Shown here: piece by piece, positions 16,439-25,573 of the stretch | How positions within the stretch are numbered: the first letter of the stretch is position 1 | Layout of the letters: each line of letters starts with the position of its first letter | Source: JAGREO01 sp020446285 | Lineage (GTDB): Bacteria; Pseudomonadota; Alphaproteobacteria; Geminicoccales; Geminicoccaceae | Direction: 5' to 3' | Assembly: GCA_041398005.1 (NCBI GenBank) | Contig: JAWKVP010000001.1 | Span: 248,001 to 312,000 of the forward strand | DNA: 64,000 nucleotides | Program-made: the position numbers and the translations under genes | Notes under the pieces: model-generated | Told to the model about the DNA's origin: nothing | The model's input: the letters and a program-made list of their open reading frames with translations, nothing else | Database searches by the model: none

Positions 16439-17263
16439 ATGCCCATGACCGATGCGATGCTACCCACCGTCGAATTCTGCCAGCGCCTGCTCGTGCGCGT
16501 GGGGCGGTGGGGGTCGATGCGGCTTCTGGCGGGTTGCTGGGCTCTTGCGGTGGAGCGTGATCCGCGCGGGGTTCTTGCGGGCATGAGCGAGCCGGACAGG
16601 CGGATGACGATGCGGATGCCGCATATCCAGCCGCTGGTCGAGCTGTTTCGCAAGACCTGCCGTGGAGACAGCAAGGAGCTTGCGGGGCTGCTTCTGCCGC
16701 TGGCGCATGACTGGCTGGAGGAGATCCGCGAGCGGTTCCGCAGCGATGGTCATGATGGCGGGACGAATGCGCTTTTGTGGCTTGAACGGGCCGACGAGCG
16801 TTCGAAAGAGGGTCCGCTGCTGAGCCTGCTGCGCACGGTTCTGGTGCATATCGGCCGGCCGAAGCGGGTGGTGGAGCGGCAACCGGCCGGGCCTGTGGAA
16901 AGCGATGAGGAGCGTGACGAACGCCTGCGGCGTCAGGAGCAGGAACGGTTCCAGCGCAGCCTGTCGCCGGAATGGCGCGAGCGGCTGATGCGTGCGCGCG
17001 GCCGGCGGCAGCTGCTTCAGGATCTCACCCATACCCTCTATGACCAGCTGTACTCAATCGGCTGGCACGAAATCCACGAGGCCGAGAGGGCGAAGGCGGA
17101 GGCCGGAGCCGGGGCGAATGTGGAGGCGAACGCGGAAGCCGCGAACGAAGCGGCACCGCCACCATCACAGGGCGAGAATGCCCCGCCGGAATCCGCCCGA
17201 CCGGAGTCGGCCCCACCCGATTCCGCACCACCGAAGGCCCAGGGCCCACCACCCGACGGCTGA
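16439..17263 (+). CDS. Hypothetical protein, unrecognised
   Basis: A predicted 274-residue soluble protein with no recognised family. The first 60 residues are moderately hydrophobic (LLVRVGRWGSMRLLAGCWALAVE). The middle is helical and charged (ELAGLLLPLAHDWLEEIRERF, DEERDERLRRQEQERFQR), and the last 50 residues are Ala/Glu/Pro-rich with repeats of ESAPP/DSAPP type. There is no signal peptide and no metal or nucleotide motif. Codon choice leans to GCG, CTG, CGG and CTT, whereas neighbours favour GCC, CTC and CGC. The sequence sits between prfB and a decayed transposase. Both points suggest acquired DNA. An ATG at 16445 is an alternative start. The frame may be real, but evidence beyond its length and charge pattern is thin. 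Confidence 0.5.
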   Translation: MPMTDAMLPTVEFCQRLLVRVGRWGSMRLLAGCWALAVERDPRGVLAGMSEPDRRMTMRMPHIQPLVELFRKTCRGDSKELAGLLLPLAHDWLEEIRERFRSDGHDGGTNALLWLERADERSKEGPLLSLLRTVLVHIGRPKRVVERQPAGPVESDEERDERLRRQEQERFQRSLSPEWRERLMRARGRRQLLQDLTHTLYDQLYSIGWHEIHEAERAKAEAGAGANVEANAEAANEAAPPPSQGENAPPESARPESAPPDSAPPKAQGPPPDG

Positions 17264-17329
17264 ACCGCCCCTCCATCTGCCGGAAGCCCCGCCGCGACGG
17301 AGCATCCGTCCTGCGGATCATTGGGCATG

Positions 17330-17498
17330 AATATTCCACATTTCGGGATTGATGCCGGTCGGGTAGCGTTCGGTCGAGGCGGAAATACCGCCCGGCCTTC
17401 ATGATGCGCTCGGCCGCGAAGGTCAGCATCTCGCGCAGGAGGCCACCATCAGCCTGCTTCTCTGCATACTCGACAAGCGCCATTCTCTCTTCGGCCAC
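17330..17498 (-). pseudogene. Remnant of an IS256-family transposase (N-terminal fragment)
   Basis: Within the roughly 380-bp gap between the unrecognised gene and motB, the minus strand encodes VAEERMALVEYAEK and GLLREMLTFAAERIM, the typical opening of IS256-type transposases. A GTG at 17498 is preceded by GGAGACGAGG. After ERIM the match breaks. A shifted frame then gives ERYPTGINPEMWN, resembling the following ERSPDRINQRNGY segment of the family, which implies a deletion or frameshift. No catalytic DDE region and no terminal inverted repeats were found. The remaining bases of the gap, 17264-17329 and 17499-17644, show nothing recognisable. Confidence 0.5.
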
Positions 17499-17644
17499 CC
17501 TCGTCTCCGTTCCCGGTTCCAGGTGTTGCAACCCAAACCTTTTCCAGAGATCGGCGGTGACCGCCAGCGTCACCCACGGCCGCGCGCGGCCTCCTCTACA
17601 AAAGCGATAGAGACAGTTTCCCGATACCGCCTGATCGGGAAACT

Positions 17645-18580
17645 CTAGTGATCGTCCGCGGTGGTCAGGTGGTTGCGCAGGAGGACGAGGGAGATGCGGC
17701 GGTTGCGTGGGTCGTTCGGGGCTTCCTCGAGCAGGTGCTCGCTGTCCGCCTTGCCCACCACTTCGGCGATGCGCCTGGGATCCAGCCCGGCATTGACGAG
17801 CGCCTGCCGTGTCGCGTTGGCGCGTGCCGAGGACAATCGCCAATTGTCATTATCGACGCCGGGAGCGAAGGGGCGCGAATCGGTATGGCCGCGAATGGAG
17901 AGCTTCTGCGGCAGGTTGGCGATCGCCCTGACGACGACGTCGATGAGCTTTTTCGTGTGATCGAACATCTCGGCACTGCCGCCGGGAAACATGGCGGTCC
18001 GGGCCTGGTCGACGATCTGGATGCGCAGGCCGTCCTCGGTCTTGTCGATCTGCAGGCTGTCGGCATACTCGGCGAGTTCAGGCGTGCTGTTGAGCTGCTG
18101 GACGATCGCCGCATTGGCGGTTTCGAACTGTTCGTCCTCGAGCCGTTCCGCCGCTGCCCGCAGCGCCTCGTCGCTGCTCATTCCCGCAAGGTCGCTGTCC
18201 ATTTCCAGCGATGAGGTGGAGAGTTCCATCTCGAACGCATCCGCATCCTCGTCGGACCGGCTCGGCTGGGCCATGCCCGGCATGCTGAACGGCGATGAGG
18301 GCGCCTGGATCACGATCTGCTGGCTGGTCACCGTCGTGCCGTCGAGAATGCCGCCGACGCCGCCCGGCTCACCCTCGTTGGCGTCGGCCTCGCTGAAATA
18401 CTGCGCAAGCCCCTGCAGCGTCTCCTCACTCGAAGTGCTGAGCAGCCAGAGCATGAGGAAGAAGGCCATCATCGCCGTCACGAAGTCGGCATAGGCCACC
18501 TTCCAGGCGCCGCCATGGTGGCCATGACCGCCTTCCTCGATGACCTTCTTGATGATGACCGGAGCCTGCTGGTTCGACAT
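17645..18580 (-). CDS. motB: Flagellar motor stator protein MotB
   Basis: A 311-residue stator subunit. The cytosolic tail is His/Gly-rich; the single membrane helix AYADFVTAMMAFFLMLWLL carries the proton-binding Asp (D32). A periplasmic linker rich in Ser/Asp/Glu follows (about 65-180), then an OmpA-like peptidoglycan-binding domain ending with the RGHTDSRPF block and NWRLSSARA. It lies 7 bases downstream of motA in the same operon. With MotA it forms the ion-conducting stator anchored to the cell wall. This predicts a motile, flagellated cell, although no other flagellar gene lies in the window. Confidence 0.95.
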   Translation of the reverse strand: MSNQQAPVIIKKVIEEGGHGHHGGAWKVAYADFVTAMMAFFLMLWLLSTSSEETLQGLAQYFSEADANEGEPGGVGGILDGTTVTSQQIVIQAPSSPFSMPGMAQPSRSDEDADAFEMELSTSSLEMDSDLAGMSSDEALRAAAERLEDEQFETANAAIVQQLNSTPELAEYADSLQIDKTEDGLRIQIVDQARTAMFPGGSAEMFDHTKKLIDVVVRAIANLPQKLSIRGHTDSRPFAPGVDNDNWRLSSARANATRQALVNAGLDPRRIAEVVGKADSEHLLEEAPNDPRNRRISLVLLRNHLTTADDH

Positions 18581-18587
18581 CTGTCAA

Positions 18588-19466
18588 TCAGCCGGCAAGC
18601 GGATCGGCCGGCAGCTCGTTCAGCACTTCGTCGAGCTCGTGGAAGGTCGGCTGAAGATCGGACGGCACGTTGCCACGCGCCAGTTCCACCGCGATCGGCG
18701 CGGAATGTCCCTGCAGATAGGCGACGAGGCAGTCGCGGATGATGAAGTAGAACTGCCCGTCCTGCTCGTAGCACTGATTGAGGCGGGCGGTCATGGGACC
18801 GATGAAGCCATAGGCCAGATACACCCCCATGAAGGTACCGACGAGCGCACCGCCGATCATGCCGCCGAGCACTTCCACCGGCTGGTCGATCGCACCCATG
18901 GTCTTCACGATGCCGAGCACCGCCGCGACGATGCCGAGCGCCGGCAGGCCATCGGCGATGTTCTGCAGGGCGGCGCCACGCGCGTGCAGCTCGTTGTGGT
19001 GCTTCTTGAGCTGGCGCTGCATGCAGTCCTCGACCTGATAGGGGTCGTCCATGCTCATGGTCATCATGCGCAGCGTGTCGGCGATGAAATCGAGCGCGAA
19101 ATGATCGTGCTGGATCTTGGCATATCGGGCGAAGAGCGCGCTCTCGTGCGGATTGTCGAGATGCGGTTCGAGCGCGAGCACGCCCTTGGTCTTGAGCAGC
19201 TTGATGATCATGAACATCAGCGAGAGAAGGTCGCGATAGTCGTCCTTCTTCCACTTCGGACCGCCGAACACATGCTTGAGATCGCCGAGCGCGCCCTTGA
19301 GCACGCTGCCGCCATTGGCAATCAGGAATGTACCGACGGCCGCACCGCCGATCATCATGAGCTCGAACGGCATCGCCTTGACGATGATGCCGAACTTGCC
19401 GCCGGCGAGGTAGTAGCCGCCGAAAACGAGCCCGATGACACAGAGAATGCCTACAATGGCGAGCAT
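18588..19466 (-). CDS. motA: Flagellar motor stator protein MotA
   Basis: A 292-residue membrane protein with four helices, two at the N-terminus (residues about 2-20 and 33-50) and two near residues 168-222. A large cytosolic loop between them contacts the FliG rotor; its charged residues include RYAKIQHDHFALDF. The pore-lining Pro/Gly motifs are in LPALGIVAAVLGIVKTMG and GALVGTFMGVYLAYG. It is transcribed toward motB. The 140-bp upstream gap contains no clear sigma-28 consensus. Confidence 0.95.
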   Translation of the reverse strand: MLAIVGILCVIGLVFGGYYLAGGKFGIIVKAMPFELMMIGGAAVGTFLIANGGSVLKGALGDLKHVFGGPKWKKDDYRDLLSLMFMIIKLLKTKGVLALEPHLDNPHESALFARYAKIQHDHFALDFIADTLRMMTMSMDDPYQVEDCMQRQLKKHHNELHARGAALQNIADGLPALGIVAAVLGIVKTMGAIDQPVEVLGGMIGGALVGTFMGVYLAYGFIGPMTARLNQCYEQDGQFYFIIRDCLVAYLQGHSAPIAVELARGNVPSDLQPTFHELDEVLNELPADPLAG

Positions 19467-19608
19467 ACGGATCCCAACCGAAAACGGATTTGCGGTCGGG
19501 TTGTATCAGCCGTTGGTTAACATTCGGTAAGTGCCGGGAAATGCGGGCCGCGCCGGCCTTGCGGGATGGTGTGACGATCCAGCCCGGCGTCATCACCTTG
19601 CGCCGCTT

Positions 19609-20493
19609 TCAGGCAGACGGAGCGACGTCCCCGGCGCAACGAAAGCCGAGATGGCTGAATGTCGCCGACCGCGCTTGCGCCATTCTCGCTTCCGGGCGAT
19701 AGCGCTGGCAGTAGCTGGCGGCGCAAAGATGCGAGCCACCCTTCGTCACATACAGCTCCGCATGATCCGGAGCCGCGCGATGGTTGCCGGCAAACGGCGT
19801 ATCGGTCCATTCCCAGACATTGCCGATCATGTTGCAGAGGCCGAAGGCATTGGGCGCGAACGCATCGACCGGCATCGTGAACGGCGGACCCGCACAGCGC
19901 TCGTGCCGCCACGGAAAATCGCCGCGCCAGACATTGGCCGCCGGTCGCCCCCCGGGTTCGAGTTCCCCGCCCCATGGAAAGCGCGTCGTTGCGCCCGCGC
20001 GCGCTGCATGCTCCCATTCCGCTTCACCGGGCAGCCGCGCGCCGATGAATGCGGCATAGGCTCGCGCATCGTCGAGCGAAACATGAACCACGGGATGGTC
20101 CCAGCGTCCGCCGAGGTCCGATCCGGGGCCTTCGGGATGACGCCAGTTCGCGCCTGGCACGAAATGCCACCATCGCCCCGGATCATCGAGCGCCACGGGT
20201 GCCGGCGTCATGACAAAGACGAGCGACCCCGCCGCGAAGAACGCGTCCGGCATGTTCGGGTGAAGATCCCGATCCGGCACCTTTTCCGCCGTAGTGACAT
20301 GCCCGGTAGCATCGACAAATGCCGCGAACGCCGTGTTGGAAACCGCGAACCTGTCCAGTCGGAAGGATGCGATGTCAACCTCCATCCGAGGCCGTTCCTC
20401 GGGATAGCCATGGGTGCAGCCAATGACCGAACGGCCTCCGGAAATGGTGATGAGCGCAGCGCTTGTCACATCCGCATCCGACCGATCATCCAC
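19609..20493 (-). CDS. Formylglycine-generating enzyme (sulfatase activator)
   Basis: A 294-residue FGE-sulfatase family protein. It oxidises a specific cysteine of a sulfatase to C-alpha-formylglycine using O2 and copper. The copper-ligating and catalytic cysteine pair lies in GGSHLCAASYCQRYR (C257 and C262). Other family blocks are RLPGEAEWEHAARAG and NMIGNVWEWT. The start is a GTG at 20493, which overlaps the sulfatase stop by 8 bp. That overlap makes its target plain: the Cys-type sulfatase immediately upstream. An in-frame GTG at 20469 is another possible start. Confidence 0.93.
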   Translation of the reverse strand: MDDRSDADVTSAALITISGGRSVIGCTHGYPEERPRMEVDIASFRLDRFAVSNTAFAAFVDATGHVTTAEKVPDRDLHPNMPDAFFAAGSLVFVMTPAPVALDDPGRWWHFVPGANWRHPEGPGSDLGGRWDHPVVHVSLDDARAYAAFIGARLPGEAEWEHAARAGATTRFPWGGELEPGGRPAANVWRGDFPWRHERCAGPPFTMPVDAFAPNAFGLCNMIGNVWEWTDTPFAGNHRAAPDHAELYVTKGGSHLCAASYCQRYRPEARMAQARSATFSHLGFRCAGDVAPSA

Positions 20494-21943
20494 CCGGATC
20501 GAGCATCGAATGACCGGCGGCTATCGCACGCCTGAAGCCCTGGGTTTTCTTCGAACTGCGCAGGCGCCAGTGGAAAATCTGCTCGATCAACCCGGCACGG
20601 ACCGCCGTGCATCCGGGATCGGACCAGCGATTCCTGATCTCCTGCGGATCGTCCTCCAGATCGAACAGCTGCCCCCGATCCTCGCCGAGATAGTGAACGA
20701 GTTTCCAGCGCCCCTCGCGGATCATGGTGACGAACTCGGTTTCCTCGAGGATCAGATCGTTGGCATGTTCCGCGAACACCCGCTCGCGCGACGGATCCGA
20801 CGATTTCTCGAAGAACGGCCGCAGGCTCTGCGCTTCCATCCAGTCGGGCGGAGTGATCCCGGCGAGATCGAGAATGGTCGGACCGAAATCGAACAGTGCG
20901 ACGAGATCGTCCACCTGCTGACTGGCGGCGATCCGGCCCGGCCAGTGAATGATCGCCGGCACCCTTGCACTGGCCTCGTACATGTTCCACTTCTGGACAT
21001 GACCATGATCGCGCAGGCAGTCGCCATGATCGGAGGTGAAGATCAGAACGGTGTTGTCGAGCACACCGCGGGCTTCGAGCGCATCGATGATCTCGCCGAC
21101 CTTGCGGTCGATCATGGTGACGTTTGCGTAATAGCAGGCCCGTTGCCGGCGTTCCTGATCGGGCGTCGCCTCCCTTGGATGATACACACCGTCTATCGCA
21201 TGATTCAGGTGGCGATTTGCCAATGCCTGCAACGCGAGAGGCTGTTCGTCGAAATCGTCGGCCGGGATCGGCGGCGGCAATTCGCGTCCCTCGTAAAGCT
21301 CCAGCGCCTCTTCGGTCGGATCATAGGGCGGATGCGGACCCGGCAGACCGACCTGCAGGAAGAACGGTTCCTCGCCACGATAACGTTCGAGCCACCATCT
21401 GGCGAGATCGGCGACGAAATGGTCGGGATGGAGATCATCGGGAGCCGGCCAGACGAAAGCGCCGAGGCTCTCCTCGAAATCGTCGCGTTTCCTGTAGGTC
21501 TCGCCACTTGGCTGTTCGACCTTTCGCGTGTGGAACGCCTTGTCCCAGTTGTCGAGATAGAACGGCAGGAGCGGATGGGTGCGGTCCTTGTTCTCCACCA
21601 CATGCCGTTCATGGAAACCGAACGGCTTTTCGGGCGGGAAGGTGTGCATCTTGCCGACATTGACGCAGCGGTATCCGGCCTCGTTCAGCAATTGCACCCA
21701 GCAATAGTTCCAGGGTTCGTCATTGCGGAAAACGCCGTTGGTGTGCGGATAGACTCCGCTGAACAGCGATGCCCGCGAGGGCCCGCATGACGGCGAGGTG
21801 ACATACATGTTCAGGAAGCTCGTTCCCTCCCGTGCCAGACGGTCGAGATTGGGCGTGATCATGTAGTCGTAACCGTGCGCGGCGATGGTATCGTAGCGCT
21901 GCTGATCGGTGATGATGAAAACGATATTGGGTCTCTTATTCAA
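20486..21943 (-). CDS. Sulfatase (Cys-type, formylglycine-dependent)
   Basis: A 485-residue sulfatase or phosphonate-monoester-hydrolase-like enzyme of the alkaline phosphatase superfamily. The activation signature CGPSRAS begins at C53. Metal-site residues are in IITDQQRYD and TSDHGDCLRDHG. There is no signal peptide, so it probably acts in the cytosol. The start codon is TTG at 21943, supported by a strong GGGGGAGGGG ribosome site about 7 bases upstream; no ATG fits. It is co-transcribed with its activating enzyme. The substrate (choline sulfate, aryl sulfate or sulfated sugar) is not deducible; LPPPIPADDFDEQPLAL resembles the general arylsulfatase group. Confidence 0.92.
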   Translation of the reverse strand: MNKRPNIVFIITDQQRYDTIAAHGYDYMITPNLDRLAREGTSFLNMYVTSPSCGPSRASLFSGVYPHTNGVFRNDEPWNYCWVQLLNEAGYRCVNVGKMHTFPPEKPFGFHERHVVENKDRTHPLLPFYLDNWDKAFHTRKVEQPSGETYRKRDDFEESLGAFVWPAPDDLHPDHFVADLARWWLERYRGEEPFFLQVGLPGPHPPYDPTEEALELYEGRELPPPIPADDFDEQPLALQALANRHLNHAIDGVYHPREATPDQERRQRACYYANVTMIDRKVGEIIDALEARGVLDNTVLIFTSDHGDCLRDHGHVQKWNMYEASARVPAIIHWPGRIAASQQVDDLVALFDFGPTILDLAGITPPDWMEAQSLRPFFEKSSDPSRERVFAEHANDLILEETEFVTMIREGRWKLVHYLGEDRGQLFDLEDDPQEIRNRWSDPGCTAVRAGLIEQIFHWRLRSSKKTQGFRRAIAAGHSMLDPGG

Positions 21944-21988
21944 TGGAAAGCCCCTCCCCCCGGAACCCTTTCATCGCGCCGGCCGGTC

Positions 21989-22030
21989 CATGCACCGGCC
22001 CGTCTGTGCACTGGCCCGTCCGTGCACTGG
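21989..22030. repeat. Short 16-bp tandem repeat between sulfatase and smpB genes
   Basis: About 2.6 imperfect copies of a 16-bp unit (21989-22004, 22005-22020, partial 22021-22030) sharing TGCAC(C/T)GGCCCGTC. They lie downstream of smpB and upstream of the sulfatase start. No function is apparent. Confidence 0.7.
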
Positions 22031-22050
22031 AATAACGGCGGCGCGCAGCG

Positions 22051-22527
22051 TCAGTCGCGGACGGAGTGGCGCATCAGCCGCTCCTTCTCCCGCTTCCAGT
22101 CACGATCCTTCTCGCTCGCCCGCTTGTCATGCTGCTTCTTGCCACGGGCAAGGCCGAGCTGGCATTTGGCGAAACCGCGCTTGTTGAAATAAAGCGACAG
22201 GGGAACGATGGTCATGCCCTTGCGCTGGATCGAACCGAGCATGGAAGCCATCTCGCGGCGGCGCAGGAGGAGCTTTCGCGGCCGCCGCGTTTCGTGGTTG
22301 AAACGGTTCCCGCCGTGAAACTCCGGAATGTAGGCATTGAACAGCCAGACCTCACCGCCCATCTCGCCGGCATGGGCCTCATTGATGGTCGCGCGTCCCT
22401 CGCGCAGCGATTTCACCTCCGTGCCGGTCAGCACCAGCCCCGCCTCGACACGCTCTTCAATGAAGTAATCGTGAAATGCCCGCCTGTTCCTCGCGACATC
22501 GCGATATCGCGTTTTGTCGTTGCTCAT
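22051..22527 (-). CDS. smpB: SsrA-binding protein SmpB
   Basis: A 158-residue tmRNA partner required for trans-translation rescue of stalled ribosomes. The family core is seen in NRRAFHDYFIEERVEAGLVL, GTEVKSLREGR, YIPEFHGGNRFNHE and a basic C-terminal tail (KREKERLMRHSVRD) that enters the decoding centre. It is of standard length. It lies 37 bp from dapA on the same strand, a common alphaproteobacterial order. The tmRNA gene itself is not in the window. Confidence 0.96.
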   Translation of the reverse strand: MSNDKTRYRDVARNRRAFHDYFIEERVEAGLVLTGTEVKSLREGRATINEAHAGEMGGEVWLFNAYIPEFHGGNRFNHETRRPRKLLLRRREMASMLGSIQRKGMTIVPLSLYFNKRGFAKCQLGLARGKKQHDKRASEKDRDWKREKERLMRHSVRD

Positions 22528-22564
22528 GTTCGTTCGCTTTGCTGCAGCCCGCGCGCCGGAATGC

Positions 22565-23440
22565 TCAGTTTACCAGCCCGGCATGGACCATGGCCGCATC
22601 GACCCGGTCCCGGCAGGCCGCGGTGGCATTGACCATGGGCAGGCGCAGCTCGTCGGCACAGCGACCGAGGCGGCTGACGGCATATTTGATCGGCCCGGGG
22701 CTCGTCTCCGAAAAGAGTGCCGCATGGAGCGGAAGGAGCTTTTTCTGGATGGCCAGCGCGTCGCCGTGCCGTCCGTCCTGCCAGGCGACATGCATCTCGG
22801 AGCAGAGACGCGGCGCGACATTGGCCGTTACCGAGATCGCACCCGCACCGCCATGGGCGAGAAAGCCGATGACATTGCCATCCTCGCCGGTGAGCTGACA
22901 GAAATCCTCGCCACACCGGGCACTCGTCTCCAGCGGCCGGACGATATCGCCGGAGGAATCCTTGACGCCTGCGATACGCGGCAGTTCGGCGAGGCGGGCC
23001 ATCGTCGCAGGGGTCATGTCGACGACCGAACGGCCGGGAATGTTGTAGATGATGATGGGAATGTCGGTGGCGTCGTGAATGGCGCGATAATGGGCGTAGA
23101 GCCCTTCCTGCGTCGGCTTGTTGTAATAGGGCGTGACGATGAGGGCGGCGTCCGCCCCCGCCTTCTGCGCGTGCGCGGTGAGCCGGATCGCCTCGTCGGT
23201 CGAGTTGGACCCCGTACCCGCAATCACCGGCCGGCGACCGCCCACCACCTCGATCGCAAGCTCGATCACGCGATCGTGCTCGTCATGCGAAAGGGTCGGA
23301 CTCTCGCCCGTCGTCCCCGTCGGAACGAAGCCGTGCGTGCCTTCGGCGATCTGCCATTCGATCAGTTCACGAAGCGACGCTTCATCCACCGACCCGTTGC
23401 GGAAGGGCGTGATCAGCGCCACAATCGATCCACGGAACAT
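22565..23440 (-). CDS. dapA: 4-hydroxy-tetrahydrodipicolinate synthase
   Basis: A 291-residue TIM-barrel enzyme that condenses pyruvate with aspartate semialdehyde, the first committed step of lysine and meso-DAP synthesis. The pyruvate-binding motif GTTGESPTL, the catalytic Tyr in IIYNIPGRSV and the Schiff-base Lys in IAGVKDSSGD are all present. Aspartate kinase (lysC) lies at 52-53 kb, so two steps of the pathway are in the window. It is divergent from the lytic transglycosylase gene, with about 108 bp between them. Confidence 0.95.
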   Translation of the reverse strand: MFRGSIVALITPFRNGSVDEASLRELIEWQIAEGTHGFVPTGTTGESPTLSHDEHDRVIELAIEVVGGRRPVIAGTGSNSTDEAIRLTAHAQKAGADAALIVTPYYNKPTQEGLYAHYRAIHDATDIPIIIYNIPGRSVVDMTPATMARLAELPRIAGVKDSSGDIVRPLETSARCGEDFCQLTGEDGNVIGFLAHGGAGAISVTANVAPRLCSEMHVAWQDGRHGDALAIQKKLLPLHAALFSETSPGPIKYAVSRLGRCADELRLPMVNATAACRDRVDAAMVHAGLVN

Positions 23441-23548
23441 CGTGTTCCACCTTGCGTGTTAAAACATCATTCACTTCTGCCGCACCATAATGATCGCAAC
23501 CACCGCCGGCAAGGCGGCGAAACTCCTCTCACGGTCAATGAACGCTTC

Positions 23549-25573
23549 ATGAGATCGACCATCAACGGCACGTTCAGGTTTCGGTTCGCAACGCTCCTCG
23601 CGTTCGCGCTGCTGCTGGCGCCCGGGGTTCCGGCCGGCGCCACGCCCGACGACGACCGGCATCATCTGCATCGTGTCGTCAAGGCACTGTCCGCCGGGCA
23701 GCGGGACCTGGCGCAACGCCATGCGGCGATGCTCGCAGCGCCGGCTCTCGCGGACTATGTCCACTGGCGGCTGCTTCTCGATCGCGAGACCGATCATCCG
23801 ATTGCCGCCTATGCGGGCTTCATCGAGAAGCATCCGCTCTGGCCCCGTCTCGACAATATCCAGGTCCGGATGGAAGAGGCCATCACCCTCGGCGGCAGCG
23901 AGGAAATCGCCCTGCGGGTGCTCGACACGCGCGGACCGCGGACCGGAAGCGGCCACATCGCGCTTGCCATCGCCTGGCAGGCCGCCGGCCGCGACGATCT
24001 CGCCCGCGACCTGATCCGCCATCTCTGGAGTCATCAGGAACTCGACGAGGGGCTCGAAGAGATCATTCTGGAACGTTTCGCATCAATCCTGCGTTCCGGG
24101 GACCACGAAGCACGTCTCGATTTCCTTCTCTGGGAAAGGCGCGGCAGCGCCGCGCGACGGATGTTCCGCCATGTCTCGACGGATCGCCGCCGGCTCGCGG
24201 AAGCACGTCTCGACCTGCAGGGCATGCGGCCCGGCGTGGATGGCTCGATCAACCGCGTCCCGCGCGATCTCCGCGACGATCCCGGCCTGACCTTCGATCG
24301 CATGCGCTGGCGGCGGCGCAAGGGACGGGATGCGGATGCCCGGGAAATCCTGCTCGATCCGCCGGACGATCTGGTCGATCCGGGGGTCTGGTGGAACGAG
24401 CGAAAATACCAGATCCGCGAAATGATCGACGACGGCCAGTTCGGCCGGGCCTGGCAGCTCGCGCGCAGGCACGGCCAGAGCGAGGGCCTGGCCTTCGCCG
24501 AAGCGGAATGGCTCGCGGGCTGGCTGGCCCTGCGTTTCGCCGGCAAGCCGGCCGAGGCGCTTGCCCGGTTCGAATCCCTCGCAAACGGCGTGTCGACACC
24601 GATCAGCTCGGCACGCGCCGCCTATTGGGCGGGCCGTGCGGCCGCGGAGCTGGGCCGCGGCGAGGAAGCCGAATCATGGTACGTCACCGCGGCCACGCAT
24701 GCGACGACCTTCTACGGTCAGGAAGCGGCTTTCGAGCTTGGCCGCGATTTTCCGCTGAACCCGGCTCCGGCGATGCCGGCTGCCCGCGCGCATGGCGAGG
24801 AGATCGCCGATCTGCTCGAGGTCGCCCGTTCGCTCTGCGAGGCCGGCGCTGCCGCCTACGCCCTGCCTTTCTGGCAGCGGATCCTGGAACTCAAGCCCGA
24901 CGATCCGGCGACAGTACTGCATGAGGCCGCCGAATGTGGCCGACCCGATCTCGCCATCCGCCTTGGCAAGCGCGCGGTGCGCAGCGATCTGCTCGACCCG
25001 GTCGCGACCTACCCCGTCGTGCGTATCAAGGCCGTTCTCGATCCTCCTTCAAAACGCGCCGATGCGCCGCTCATGCTTGCCATCGCCCGGCAGGAGAGCC
25101 ATTTCGATGCGGGTGCCCGAAGCGTCGCCAATGCGCTTGGGCTCATGCAGCTGATTCCGCCGACGGCAAGAGCCATCGCGCGTGCGAAGGACATGCCTTT
25201 TTCTCCCGAAAGACTGGCGCGGGATCCGGAATACAATGCCACGCTGGCATCCGGTTTCCTCGACAATCTGCTCGACCGTTATGACGGCTCGCGGGAGATG
25301 ACGGCGGCCGCCTACAATGCCGGACCGAACAGGATCCGCCAGTGGGTCGCGAGGTTCGGCGATCCGCGCCGCATGGACCGGCACGCGCGCATCGACTGGA
25401 TCGAACGGATCCCCTTCAGCGAGACGCGGAACTATGTCCAGCGGGTCAGCGAGGGTTATGAGGTCTATCGACGGCTGCTGGCGGAAGGCGGAGGCTGGTA
25501 CATCGAGCCCGTGATCGACAGGGGCCCGATGATTCCGCTACCGGTGCCGAAAGCAAGGCCGGGAACGACATGA
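23549..25573 (+). CDS. slt: Soluble lytic murein transglycosylase
   Basis: A 674-residue periplasmic enzyme. A Sec signal peptide (ATLLAFALLLAPGVPAGA) is followed by a long alpha-superhelical region (about residues 35-490). The C-terminal SLT domain has the catalytic Glu in AIARQESHFDAGARS, ALGLMQLIPPTA and TAAAYNAGP. It cleaves the MurNAc-GlcNAc bond to form 1,6-anhydro ends. The frame is open far upstream; the ATG at 23549 is the one directly before the signal peptide. Its stop overlaps the start of the HAD gene (ATGA). Confidence 0.92.
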   Translation: MRSTINGTFRFRFATLLAFALLLAPGVPAGATPDDDRHHLHRVVKALSAGQRDLAQRHAAMLAAPALADYVHWRLLLDRETDHPIAAYAGFIEKHPLWPRLDNIQVRMEEAITLGGSEEIALRVLDTRGPRTGSGHIALAIAWQAAGRDDLARDLIRHLWSHQELDEGLEEIILERFASILRSGDHEARLDFLLWERRGSAARRMFRHVSTDRRRLAEARLDLQGMRPGVDGSINRVPRDLRDDPGLTFDRMRWRRRKGRDADAREILLDPPDDLVDPGVWWNERKYQIREMIDDGQFGRAWQLARRHGQSEGLAFAEAEWLAGWLALRFAGKPAEALARFESLANGVSTPISSARAAYWAGRAAAELGRGEEAESWYVTAATHATTFYGQEAAFELGRDFPLNPAPAMPAARAHGEEIADLLEVARSLCEAGAAAYALPFWQRILELKPDDPATVLHEAAECGRPDLAIRLGKRAVRSDLLDPVATYPVVRIKAVLDPPSKRADAPLMLAIARQESHFDAGARSVANALGLMQLIPPTARAIARAKDMPFSPERLARDPEYNATLASGFLDNLLDRYDGSREMTAAAYNAGPNRIRQWVARFGDPRRMDRHARIDWIERIPFSETRNYVQRVSEGYEVYRRLLAEGGGWYIEPVIDRGPMIPLPVPKARPGTT

